Virus record (IMG/VR): IMGVR_UViG_3300034121_002124
Coordinates: 1-37,890 of that record
From: a virus
Strand: one strand, 5' to 3'
DNA: 37,890 nucleotides
The notes beneath the pieces were generated by a model, which was not told where the DNA came from, did no database searches, and saw only the letters and a program-made list of their open reading frames with translations. A program made the position numbers and the translations under genes. Below, piece after piece: positions 7,237 through 12,251 of this stretch (position 1 is the first letter of the stretch; each line of letters starts with the position of its first letter).

Positions 7237-7466
7237 TTGCCAGCAATTTCGGGCTCCGCTTCGGCCAATTCGGGGGCAACGGGCACAATCACCAGCTGAT
7301 ACCCGAGGCTGCCGACAAACGCCTCCAGCTTTGCGATTGAGTGGGGGAGTTTCCTACGCAGGGCCCTCGGCCATGGGTGCGACACATTGGCCTTTTGGGC
7401 CAGCTGCTCAAAGGACTTTCCGGCCAGTTCGCCGTCGATTAGCTCGATTAGTTGCTGATGGATCAT
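7233..7466 (-). CDS. Small HTH transcriptional regulator (Cro/CI-like)
   Basis: 77 residues. KSFEQLAQKANVSHPWPRALRRK (about 17-39) fits a helix-turn-helix, and the following IAKLEAFVGSLGYQLVIVP is the typical tail of short XRE-family proteins. Such a protein would bind operators between the divergent promoters at 7496-7580 and control the early genes and its own operon. It is first in a minus-strand operon. Start has the motif AACCCCCACAAACATG. Without an integrase in the window a lysogeny switch is uncertain, and it may instead time early transcription. Confidence 0.65.
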   Translation of the reverse strand: MIHQQLIELIDGELAGKSFEQLAQKANVSHPWPRALRRKLPHSIAKLEAFVGSLGYQLVIVPVAPELAEAEPEIAGK

Positions 7467-7495
7467 GTTTGTGGGGGTTTTGATGAACGATGCCG

Positions 7496-7503
7496 CAAAG
7501 GTA
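7496..7503 (-). promoter_or_regulatory. Promoter -7 element for the HTH operon
   Basis: On the minus strand TACCTTTG fits the Bacteroidota -7 consensus TAnnTTTG, 30 bases upstream of the HTH start codon. No clear TTTG -33 element lies at the right distance. The AT-rich stretch 7504-7549 between the divergent promoters is the likely operator region. Confidence 0.5.
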
Positions 7504-7549
7504 TAAAACTATTTTAAATAAAAAAATTTAAAAAATATTTTTAAAAAAG

Positions 7550-7580
7550 CTTGACAAAACAAAAACCCGCCTTATCTTTG
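7550..7580 (+). promoter_or_regulatory. Early promoter 1, Bacteroidota type
   Basis: CTTG at 7550-7553 and TATCTTTG at 7573-7580 with 19 bases between them match the -33 (TTTG) and -7 (TAnnTTTG) elements of Bacteroidota housekeeping promoters. The AT-rich upstream sequence and the 5' leader are closely similar to early promoter 2 at 9308-9338. Confidence 0.8.
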
Positions 7581-7632
7581 ACCCACATTCAGACAGACAC
7601 AGACTTTCATTCCTAATCTCAATCCTTTTATC

Positions 7633-8040
7633 ATGAATCGCTCCGTAATCTTCCGCAACGCTTGGATTTCTGCCCGCAACCTCGCCACCGTCAACGGCGG
7701 CAACGTTCGCCAGTACATTGGCGAAGGGCTCCGCAAGGCTTGGCAGGGTGTAATTGTTACCATCGAGTCGCTCACCGTTAATGCTAACCAAGCTATTAAC
7801 GACTTAGCTCAAGCTATTCGTTACGCGATTAACCTGTATTATATGTCGCCAAAAAAACAAGAAGCTTTGGCTGTCGCCGAAAGTGTTGCCGAAAAGTCAA
7901 CCGAGTTCGGCGGTCAAGTCGCCGCTACTGTTGCCCGCTATCGCAAATGCACAGACAAACAAGCGTATCACATTGCTAAAGCCGCTTATGCCCTTGGCTA
8001 CGATTGCGCTCGCGAAGCTCAATCCATCTACACCGCTTAA
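7633..8040 (+). CDS. Early protein of unknown function (135 aa)
   Basis: 135 residues, first gene after early promoter 1 with a leader of about 45 bases. It is helical and basic at the N-terminus: NAWISARNLATVNGGNVRQYIGEGLRKAW, a pattern (AW, AR, GG, Y, L, AW) that recurs in small proteins of Bacteroidota mobile elements. The second half (KYRKCTDKQAYHIAKAAYALGYD-like) is also helical. No catalytic motif or signal peptide. As the first early gene it may take over host functions, but this is inference from position only. Confidence 0.6.
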   Translation: MNRSVIFRNAWISARNLATVNGGNVRQYIGEGLRKAWQGVIVTIESLTVNANQAINDLAQAIRYAINLYYMSPKKQEALAVAESVAEKSTEFGGQVAATVARYRKCTDKQAYHIAKAAYALGYDCAREAQSIYTA

Positions 8041-8064
8041 TCTTAACCTCAAAAAAAAATCGCC

Positions 8065-8286
8065 ATGTACTCCAAACCCGAATCGATCATCACGACTTCG
8101 ATCACCGCCGCCAAAAAAGCCATCGCGTCCGAGTTCGCTTACCGCGAAAAAAAGACCTACATCAAAGGTCTCACCTTCAAACCTACCTCCGCAACCTGCG
8201 AATGCGGGGAGACTCACGGCATTCGCGGTGAACATGGCAACGACTTTATTCGCGTTGCCGTTTGCAAAAAATGCGCTAACCAATAA
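8065..8286 (+). CDS. Small protein with CxC/CxxC zinc-ribbon-like motif (73 aa)
   Basis: 73 residues. CEC near residue 50 and CKKC near 68 could hold a zinc ion, with two His residues (ETHGIRGEHG) between. The N-terminal half is basic and may contact nucleic acid. Follows the first early gene by 24 bases in the same direction. No named family recognised. Confidence 0.55.
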   Translation: MYSKPESIITTSITAAKKAIASEFAYREKKTYIKGLTFKPTSATCECGETHGIRGEHGNDFIRVAVCKKCANQ

Positions 8287-8297
8287 ATTGTATCGTT

Positions 8298-8612
8298 ATG
8301 CAACTATCTGACTACACCTTCTACCTAATCGTAGCCGAATCTAATAGCTGGGTGCCGCCCACGCTGGCCCTCGAAGCGGAGCTAACGACCGCCAACCGAA
8401 TCGTTTATGCCCGCGAGGGTGATGGCCAACGCTTCCTAATGGTTGTCGGGCTACTCAATGCGACCCCGGTCAATTTGGCTGCCGAGTTCGCGTATATCGG
8501 TTCGGTCTTCGGTCTTCACAAAAGCGTTGTTCAGGCGGTGGCTGATTTTATGCCGGACGTGACCGCCGACTTGCGGGCAAAGTCTTGTTTCATGACAAAC
8601 CGCCCGTTTTAA
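8298..8612 (+). CDS. Hypothetical early protein (104 aa)
   Basis: 104 residues with mixed alpha/beta composition (YTFYLIVAESNSW, RFLMVVGLLNATPVNLAAEFAYIGSVFG), no cysteine clusters or signal peptide. Spacing of 11 bases from the gene before and a TAATG overlap with the micro-ORF that follows show an operon. Function not recognised. Confidence 0.55.
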   Translation: MQLSDYTFYLIVAESNSWVPPTLALEAELTTANRIVYAREGDGQRFLMVVGLLNATPVNLAAEFAYIGSVFGLHKSVVQAVADFMPDVTADLRAKSCFMTNRPF

Positions 8613-8689
8613 TGCTCCCCACTTACATCGCCCTGCTCGGCCTGTTTTTGGCGCTATGCGCTGCACTGGCCGAGCGTAAATCGGAATAA
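8612..8689 (+). CDS. Micro-ORF, 25-aa membrane peptide
   Basis: ATG at 8612 overlaps the upstream stop as TAATG and the ORF ends 2 bases before the next ATG (8692). The peptide is a single hydrophobic helix (MLPTYIALLGLFLALCAALAE) with a charged end RKSE. Overlap at the front and tight spacing at the back favour a real gene. Its place just before two lipoproteins suggests an envelope role, unproven. Confidence 0.45.
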   Translation: MLPTYIALLGLFLALCAALAERKSE

Positions 8690-8691
8690 CC

Positions 8692-8931
8692 ATGCGCTAC
8701 CTACTTGCCCTCACCATCGCCCTTCTGCTGCCCAGCTGCCGCCCTGCGGAGCAAAAACCGGCCCCGGAGTACTTTGTTCCCTGTTTCTATTTTCGTGACG
8801 AAGCTGGCGACCTGTGGCACTTCTGCCGTGAAGACGACTGGCAGCACCACACCGATACCGCAACCTATTCCAACTGTTTCTTTCTTAAGCTCCAACGTGA
8901 CGGCCTCGCCGTTTGGAAGCCAGTCTATTGA
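8692..8931 (+). CDS. Lipoprotein 1, candidate surface exclusion protein (79 aa)
   Basis: 79 residues with a lipoprotein signal peptide: MRYLLALTIALLLPSC, lipobox LPSC with Cys16 as the lipid anchor. The mature part is about 64 residues with two further cysteines and the pattern YFVPCF...DTATYSNCFF...DGLAVWKPVY. It resembles the next gene product in the positions FVPC, DTA-YS and AxW-P--Y, so the two are tandem paralogs. Small phage lipoproteins are known to block receptors or DNA entry (for example Llp of phage T5), so a superinfection-exclusion role is a reasonable but unproven guess. Confidence 0.65.
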   Translation: MRYLLALTIALLLPSCRPAEQKPAPEYFVPCFYFRDEAGDLWHFCREDDWQHHTDTATYSNCFFLKLQRDGLAVWKPVY

Positions 8932-8959
8932 TTTTTTACCTATTTAACCCCATACTAAC

Positions 8960-9211
8960 ATGAAAAAAATCGTTTTTTCCGCTCTTGCCCTTGCCATTGT
9001 CGCCGCCAGCTGCGCCCCACGCCATGAAAAACCCAGTGTTTTTGTGCCGTGCGTGACCGTCCGCGAAAACCCAACGGACAAAATGGACTGTATGTGCCGG
9101 TTCCAAGACCGGATCCACGCTCAGGACACGGCCTACTATTCCGAACGGATGTACCAGATTGCCCGCAAAAAAGGTCGCGCCTTTTGGCAGCCGTTCATGT
9201 ACGGTATCTGA
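8960..9211 (+). CDS. Lipoprotein 2, paralog of lipoprotein 1 (83 aa)
   Basis: 83 residues with signal peptide MKKIVFSALALAIVAASC, lipobox AASC with Cys18. The mature domain shares FVPC, DTAYYS and RAFWQPFMY with the gene before and has extra cysteines in DCMCRF. Preceded by AACCCCATACTAACATG, similar to the C-rich start motif elsewhere. It is the last gene of early operon 1; a terminator follows 31 bases later. Confidence 0.65.
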   Translation: MKKIVFSALALAIVAASCAPRHEKPSVFVPCVTVRENPTDKMDCMCRFQDRIHAQDTAYYSERMYQIARKKGRAFWQPFMYGI

Positions 9212-9242
9212 TGCTTCTTGACAAAAAAAACAAACGACTACG

Positions 9243-9266
9243 GCCCTGCTTCGGTGGGGCTTTTTT
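9243..9266 (+). terminator. Intrinsic terminator of early operon 1
   Basis: GCCCTGC (9243-9249), TTCG loop, GTGGGGC (9254-9260) form a 7-bp stem with two G-T pairs, followed directly by TTTTTT (9261-9266). Confidence 0.8.
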
Positions 9267-9307
9267 GTGTCCGGTCAAATTATTTTTAAAAAATTCTTTT
9301 AAAAAAG

Positions 9308-9338
9308 TTTGCACAAAAGAAAACCGCGCTTATCTTTG
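9308..9338 (+). promoter_or_regulatory. Early promoter 2, Bacteroidota type
   Basis: TTTG at 9308-9311 and TATCTTTG at 9331-9338 with 19-base spacing. Upstream A/T tracts and the leader (TTTTCATTCCTTAATCC) resemble early promoter 1, so the two promoter regions look duplicated. Confidence 0.8.
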
Positions 9339-9399
9339 CAGGGCCAACGGGCACAAACGACACTACATTTTCATTCCTTAATCCTTAATTTCTACTGTT

Positions 9400-9750
9400 A
9401 TGAACATTCAAAAGTATTACGACCAAGATGGCAACGCCACGCATTACGTTTGCCGCGCGCTGCTGTCATTTCACAACACGGCCACGCCTTGGATGGAGCG
9501 TGTACGCCAAGCGACGCACACCAACGTGGCATTGGTCAAAAACATCGAACTACAATACATGAGTGGCGTGCATCGTGCCAACGGCGCCGGAGAAGCGTCC
9601 GTTTGGCTGATGATTCCCGTGGACCGCGAAATCTCCAGCGTGCTGCACACGATTTCTGACTTTAGCAACCGCCTTGGAATCGATGGAATTACCGCGGCCG
9701 TCGCCATTTTTGACCTAAACTACCTCACCACCAAAAAAATCGACCAGTAA
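9400..9750 (+). CDS. Hypothetical protein before recombinase (116 aa)
   Basis: 116 residues, first gene of early operon 2, with TAATG overlap to the Bet recombinase gene. Contains MNIQKYYDQDGNATHYVCRALLSF and VWLMIPVDREISSVLHTI; mixed alpha/beta, no known motif. Its coupling to Bet suggests a role in recombination or replication, but no function is recognised. Confidence 0.6.
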   Translation: MNIQKYYDQDGNATHYVCRALLSFHNTATPWMERVRQATHTNVALVKNIELQYMSGVHRANGAGEASVWLMIPVDREISSVLHTISDFSNRLGIDGITAAVAIFDLNYLTTKKIDQ

Positions 9751-10487
9751 TGTCTAATCTCAGCACCCTTATCAACGTCACCAACGACGACCTTGCAGCC
9801 CTGGCGGCTGCGGGTATTATTCCGAGCGACTGCCCACCGGCCCAAGTCGCCATTTTCGCCCAACTCTGCGGAGCCGTCCAGCTGGACCCACGGCTCAAAG
9901 AAATTGAGCTAATTCCGCTTGGCGGCGGCAAGTATAGCCCCTATGTGCGCAAAGACGGGCTTCGCAAAATAGCCGCCCGTACTGGCGATTTCGCGGGTAT
10001 TGAGCCCATTCGCTTCGACGTGCTGCCCAATGGTGGCTACAAAACCGCCGCACAATTTGACGCTGGCCAAAAGCCACGGACGGCCACCTGTACGGTGTAC
10101 CGCTTTGTCCGCGGCGAGAAGTGCGCTTTCACGGTCACTGTATCCATGAGTGAGTTTAACAAAGGGCGCGGGCAATGGGGATCAATGCCAATCCAAATGC
10201 TCAGCAAAGTTGCCGAGGCCCATGCCCTGCGCATGGCTTTTCCCGAGGCCACCAACGGCTTGCTTGGTGAGGGCGAACTTGAGGTAGCCCGCGATATCGC
10301 GGCGCCCGCACGTGGCCCCGTCCTGCCAGCGCTCGAAATTGGCAGCCCAAAGTTCCAGCAGGTCGTGGTGGCCCTCGCCACGGATAAGGCGACCTTGGAA
10401 CAAGTTTGGACAAAGTTCGCCAAAGATGAAGCCGTGCAGGGGGCTTTGATCGATGCCGTTAACGAATATCAATCGCATACGCCGTGA
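9750..10487 (+). CDS. bet: Phage recombination protein Bet/RecT family
   Basis: 245 residues. LCGAVQLDPRLKEIELIPLGGGKYSPYVRKDGLRKIAARTGDF (about 39-81) and QWGSMPIQMLSKVAEAHALRMAFPEA (about 140-165) match the core of the Bet/RecT single-strand annealing protein family. These proteins anneal homologous single strands and work with a 5'-3' exonuclease, here probably the gene at 10740. Together they form a Red-like recombination pair for repair, concatemer formation or gene exchange. The tail after residue 185 is less conserved. The stop is shared with the GTG start of the next gene (GTGA). Confidence 0.85.
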   Translation: MSNLSTLINVTNDDLAALAAAGIIPSDCPPAQVAIFAQLCGAVQLDPRLKEIELIPLGGGKYSPYVRKDGLRKIAARTGDFAGIEPIRFDVLPNGGYKTAAQFDAGQKPRTATCTVYRFVRGEKCAFTVTVSMSEFNKGRGQWGSMPIQMLSKVAEAHALRMAFPEATNGLLGEGELEVARDIAAPARGPVLPALEIGSPKFQQVVVALATDKATLEQVWTKFAKDEAVQGALIDAVNEYQSHTP

Positions 10488-10747
10488 AGTATATTCCCCA
10501 GCGCTACAAGTACCACCTGCCCGTTGTCGGTTACAAAGGCAAGAATAATCTGGCCGAGTTCCGACAATGGGCCGCAGGGCAAGGAATAACTTTCGAAATC
10601 GAACAACGCCGCTTCTCCGTAAAAGTGACGTTTGCCCACCTGCCAAACGACCCGTGGACCGGTCCCGACCTTGCTGAGGCGGCAATCTACTGGGTCGGCG
10701 AAATTATAGATTACCTTAAATCCAAAAAATCCAAATCCCATGTTTGA
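10484..10747 (+). CDS. Hypothetical protein between Bet and exonuclease (87 aa)
   Basis: 87 residues from GTG 10484, chosen for the GTGA overlap with the bet stop. Basic with beta-rich segments (ITFEIEQRRFSVKVTF) and a Lys/Ser end (KSKKSKS). Sandwiched between two recombination genes with overlaps on both sides, so a part in the same process is likely; no family recognised. Confidence 0.6.
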   Translation: MKYIPQRYKYHLPVVGYKGKNNLAEFRQWAAGQGITFEIEQRRFSVKVTFAHLPNDPWTGPDLAEAAIYWVGEIIDYLKSKKSKSHV

Positions 10748-11435
10748 CTTCAAAATCCGCTGCTCTGCCATTGGCAAAATCATGACCGACCCCCGCAGCA
10801 AGTCGGAGCCCCTCTCCGAGACCACCAAGACCTATTGCCGTACGTGGCTAACGGAAAAGGTGTACGACCGCCGCATTGACGTGACCAGTAAGCAGATGGA
10901 CAAAGGCAATACGATGGAAGGCGTGGCAATTGATTTTGCCGCCAACATTGTTGAACCAGGTGCGTTGTGGTTCAAAAACGAGGACAAGTTCAGCGATGAG
11001 TACATGGCAGGCACACCAGACGTACTCACCGCCGACACGGTGTTCGACATCAAATGCCCGTGGAGCTTCGCCACGTTCCCCCTGTTCGAAACGGAGCTGC
11101 CGAACAAAGAGTACTACTGGCAGTTGCAAGGATACATGGCCCTCACCGGTCGCCAGTCGGCTGCAATTCTGTACGTTCTCACGGATGCCCCCGAGCACAT
11201 CCTGCTTGACGAAGCCCGCAAGCTGAGCTACCAGCGCGGTTTGGGCGGTGACACAACCGAAACGATTGATGAAGTCCGCCACCTGCTCACGTATCCAGAC
11301 GTTGCCGACGGCCTCAAGTTCAAACGCTTCGATGTCGGCCGCGACGAAGAGGCTATCCAAAAAATCCGCGACCGTGTATCTTTGTGCCGTGAGTACATAC
11401 AGTCGCTTTTGGTTAAGATTGAAAATGTGGTGTAG
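10740..11435 (+). CDS. YqaJ-like viral recombinase exonuclease
   Basis: 231 residues. The PD-(D/E)XK nuclease core is visible: Glu60 in GNTMEG, Asp94 in GTPDVL, then VFDIKCPW with Asp103 and Lys105, and WQLQGYMALTG (127-137). This is the arrangement of lambda-exonuclease/YqaJ enzymes that resect duplex ends to make 3' tails for Bet. It lies two genes after bet with an 8-base overlap to the gene before. Size is normal for the family. It is the last protein gene before the 816-base RNA and origin region. Confidence 0.85.
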   Translation: MFDFKIRCSAIGKIMTDPRSKSEPLSETTKTYCRTWLTEKVYDRRIDVTSKQMDKGNTMEGVAIDFAANIVEPGALWFKNEDKFSDEYMAGTPDVLTADTVFDIKCPWSFATFPLFETELPNKEYYWQLQGYMALTGRQSAAILYVLTDAPEHILLDEARKLSYQRGLGGDTTETIDEVRHLLTYPDVADGLKFKRFDVGRDEEAIQKIRDRVSLCREYIQSLLVKIENVV

Positions 11436-11453
11436 TAAAAAAGTAAGTGTCAA

Positions 11454-11483
11454 ACCGCCGTAGGTGAACGCCTGCGGCGGTTA
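11454..11483 (+). ncRNA. Hairpin H1 of RNA unit 1
   Basis: A 13-bp stem, arms 11454-11466 and 11471-11483, closed by a GAAC tetraloop. Core arm sequence CCGCCGTAGGT pairs with GCCTGCGGCGG. It lies 5 bases before the first tRNA-like gene. Hairpin H2 has the same core 160 bases later with a G-C to C-G exchange, which supports the fold. Confidence 0.7.
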
Positions 11484-11488
11484 TTTCG

Positions 11489-11570
11489 ACCACATGGTGC
11501 AAGGGTAGCACGTTCAGCAATTCTGGCTTGGCTTAATGAAAAATGCGGGTTCGACCCCCGCTGTGGTCAC
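11489..11570 (+). tRNA. tRNA-like gene 1 with 18-base anticodon loop
   Basis: A full cloverleaf can be drawn: acceptor GACCACA (11489-11495) with TGTGGTC (11563-11569), D arm GTGC/GCAC with loop AAGGGTA, T arm GCGGG/CCCGC with loop TTCGACC, discriminator A, CCA not encoded. The anticodon stem TTCA (11514-11517) pairs with TGAA (11538-11541), next to one G-A mismatch, and leaves an 18-base loop CAATTCTGGCTTGGCTTA instead of the normal 7. An inner 7-base loop AATTCTG with an imperfect stem is an alternative, but it lacks U33. No anticodon can be named. Could be an intron-bearing, degenerate or repurposed tRNA. Lies between recombination and replication genes. Confidence 0.7.
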
Positions 11571-11615
11571 GAAGGATATTAGGCTATTAGAGGTTATTAG
11601 AGAGAGAAAGTCTAA

Positions 11616-11641
11616 CCGCCGTAGCTGCACGGTTGCGGCGG
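11616..11641 (+). ncRNA. Hairpin H2 of RNA unit 2
   Basis: An 11-bp stem with arms 11616-11626 and 11631-11641 and loop GCAC. Core CCGCCGTAG/CGGCGG is shared with H1 at a 160-base offset; one inner pair is exchanged (G-C to C-G). It ends 7 bases before tRNA-like gene 2. Confidence 0.65.
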
Positions 11642-11648
11642 GATTTAT

Positions 11649-11731
11649 GGTGAGGTAGTGCAAGGGTAGCACGTTGACCGGGTTCAGGTGATACTGTGTC
11701 AAAAGCGCCGGTTCGACCCCGGCCCTCGCCG
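11649..11731 (+). tRNA. tRNA-like gene 2 with 19-base anticodon loop
   Basis: Cloverleaf with acceptor GGTGAGG (11649-11655) and CCTCGCC (11724-11730), one G-T pair; D arm GTGC AAGGGTA GCAC identical to gene 1; T arm GCCGG/CCGGC with loop TTCGACC; discriminator G, no encoded CCA. Anticodon stem TTGAC (11674-11678) pairs perfectly with GTCAA (11698-11702) around a 19-base loop CGGGTTCAGGTGATACTGT. Compared with gene 1, the third stem pair changes from C-G to G-C, a compensatory change. The variable region is 4 bases. No anticodon can be read with a normal 7-base loop. Probably a tandem duplicate of gene 1. Confidence 0.7.
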
Positions 11732-11770
11732 CAGAAGATACGCTTAGTTAAGATAAAAGGAATGTAGCGA

Positions 11771-11792
11771 CAGCTGGCCGAACGGTCGGCTG
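11771..11792 (+). terminator. Hairpin after the tRNA-like pair, possible terminator
   Basis: CAGCTGGCC (11771-11779) pairs with GGTCGGCTG (11784-11792), loop GAAC, followed by TTTGCGTTTG. The T tract is short, so it may be a processing signal or a weak terminator for the tRNA-like transcript. The GAAC loop is the same as in H1. Confidence 0.5.
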
Positions 11793-11878
11793 TTTGCGTT
11801 TGTAGGGTTGGGGTAGTGCGGATGCTTGTTTCCACGTTTTGCCAAAACGTCCTTTCACTTTGCTGAAAACCAGCAAGG

Positions 11879-12015
11879 CGGTACGCCCAAAAGGTGCTGA
11901 CCGATAAGCCCAAAAAGGGCAGACCCAATGCCCTAATGGTGCTGACCGGTACGCCCAAAAGGTGCTGACCGATAAGCCCAAAAAGGGCAAAGCGGTAAGC
12001 CCAAAAGGAGCCGAC
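11879..12015 (+). repeat. Six tandem 23-bp iterons (putative origin)
   Basis: Units begin at 11879, 11902, 11925 (22 bp), 11947, 11970 and 11993. Consensus core is GGTAMGCCCAAAAGG followed by a GCnGAC segment. Units 1-2 and 4-5 share an exact 42-base repeat (11880-11921 and 11948-11989). Such direct repeats directly upstream of a replication initiator gene are the usual binding sites of the initiator. They are too short and have no spacers, so this is not a CRISPR array. Confidence 0.85.
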
Positions 12016-12025
12016 CCAATACAAT

Positions 12026-12082
12026 ACAGAATAGAGAAATACAGAATAGATATTACAGAATAGAGAAATATAGAATAGAATT
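12026..12082 (+). repeat. AT-rich direct repeats, possible DNA unwinding element
   Basis: Four imperfect units of 13-15 bp (12026-12040, 12041-12054, 12055-12069, 12070-12082) with the core ACAGAATAGA. The strand is strongly A-rich. Directly next to the iterons, so it may be the melting site of the origin. Confidence 0.75.
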
Positions 12083-12088
12083 ACAAAA

Positions 12089-12112
12089 CGCGCAAGCGCG
12101 AATTTTTTTTTT
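12089..12112 (+). terminator. Short hairpin with T10 tract
   Basis: CGCG-CAAG-CGCG (12089-12100) followed within two bases by ten T. The stem is only 4 bp, so it is a weak terminator candidate that would separate the repeat region from the promoter at 12145. Confidence 0.4.
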
Positions 12113-12144
12113 GACTAAATAAACCAAAATACAAAAACTGCGTT

Positions 12145-12152
12145 TATCTTTG
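12145..12152 (+). promoter_or_regulatory. Promoter -7 element for the replication operon
   Basis: TATCTTTG matches the Bacteroidota -7 element, with the flanking GCGTTTATCTTTGCA very similar to early promoter 2. No TTTG lies at the standard -33 spacing. The start site is expected near 12159. Confidence 0.7.
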
Positions 12153-12160
12153 CATCAACA

Positions 12161-12251
12161 ATCCGCGGATGACTACCACCGCCCGCGGGTTTCCCTCCAA
12201 ATCCGAGATGGGGCCGAACGTGTGGTAGCGTTTTGGCCCCGTTCTTTTTTT
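12161..12251 (+). promoter_or_regulatory. Attenuator-like leader with two complementary hairpin loops
   Basis: Hairpin A: arms 12161-12168 and 12183-12190 (core CCGCGG/CCGCGG), 14-base loop containing CTACCAC (12173-12179). Hairpin B: GGGGCC (12210-12215) with GGCCCC (12235-12240), inner stem AACG/CGTT, 8-base loop containing GTGGTAG (12222-12228), followed by GTTCTTTTTTT up to the ATG at 12252. Hairpin B is an intrinsic terminator by form. The two loops are perfect 7-base complements, so a kissing complex or an antiterminator pairing is possible. Confidence 0.7.

Noticed and set aside
11879-12015. Repeats as a CRISPR array
   Set aside because: Units are adjacent without unique spacers and no cas gene is present; they fit iterons.
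11587-12024. 145-aa open frame on the minus strand with repeated FWAYR segments
   Set aside because: It runs through the iterons, tRNA-like gene 2 and both hairpins. The apparent amino-acid repeats come from the 23-bp DNA repeats, which are not a multiple of three.
12150-12251. Longer initiator start at 12150
   Set aside because: It lies inside the promoter and leader hairpins; transcription is expected to begin after it.
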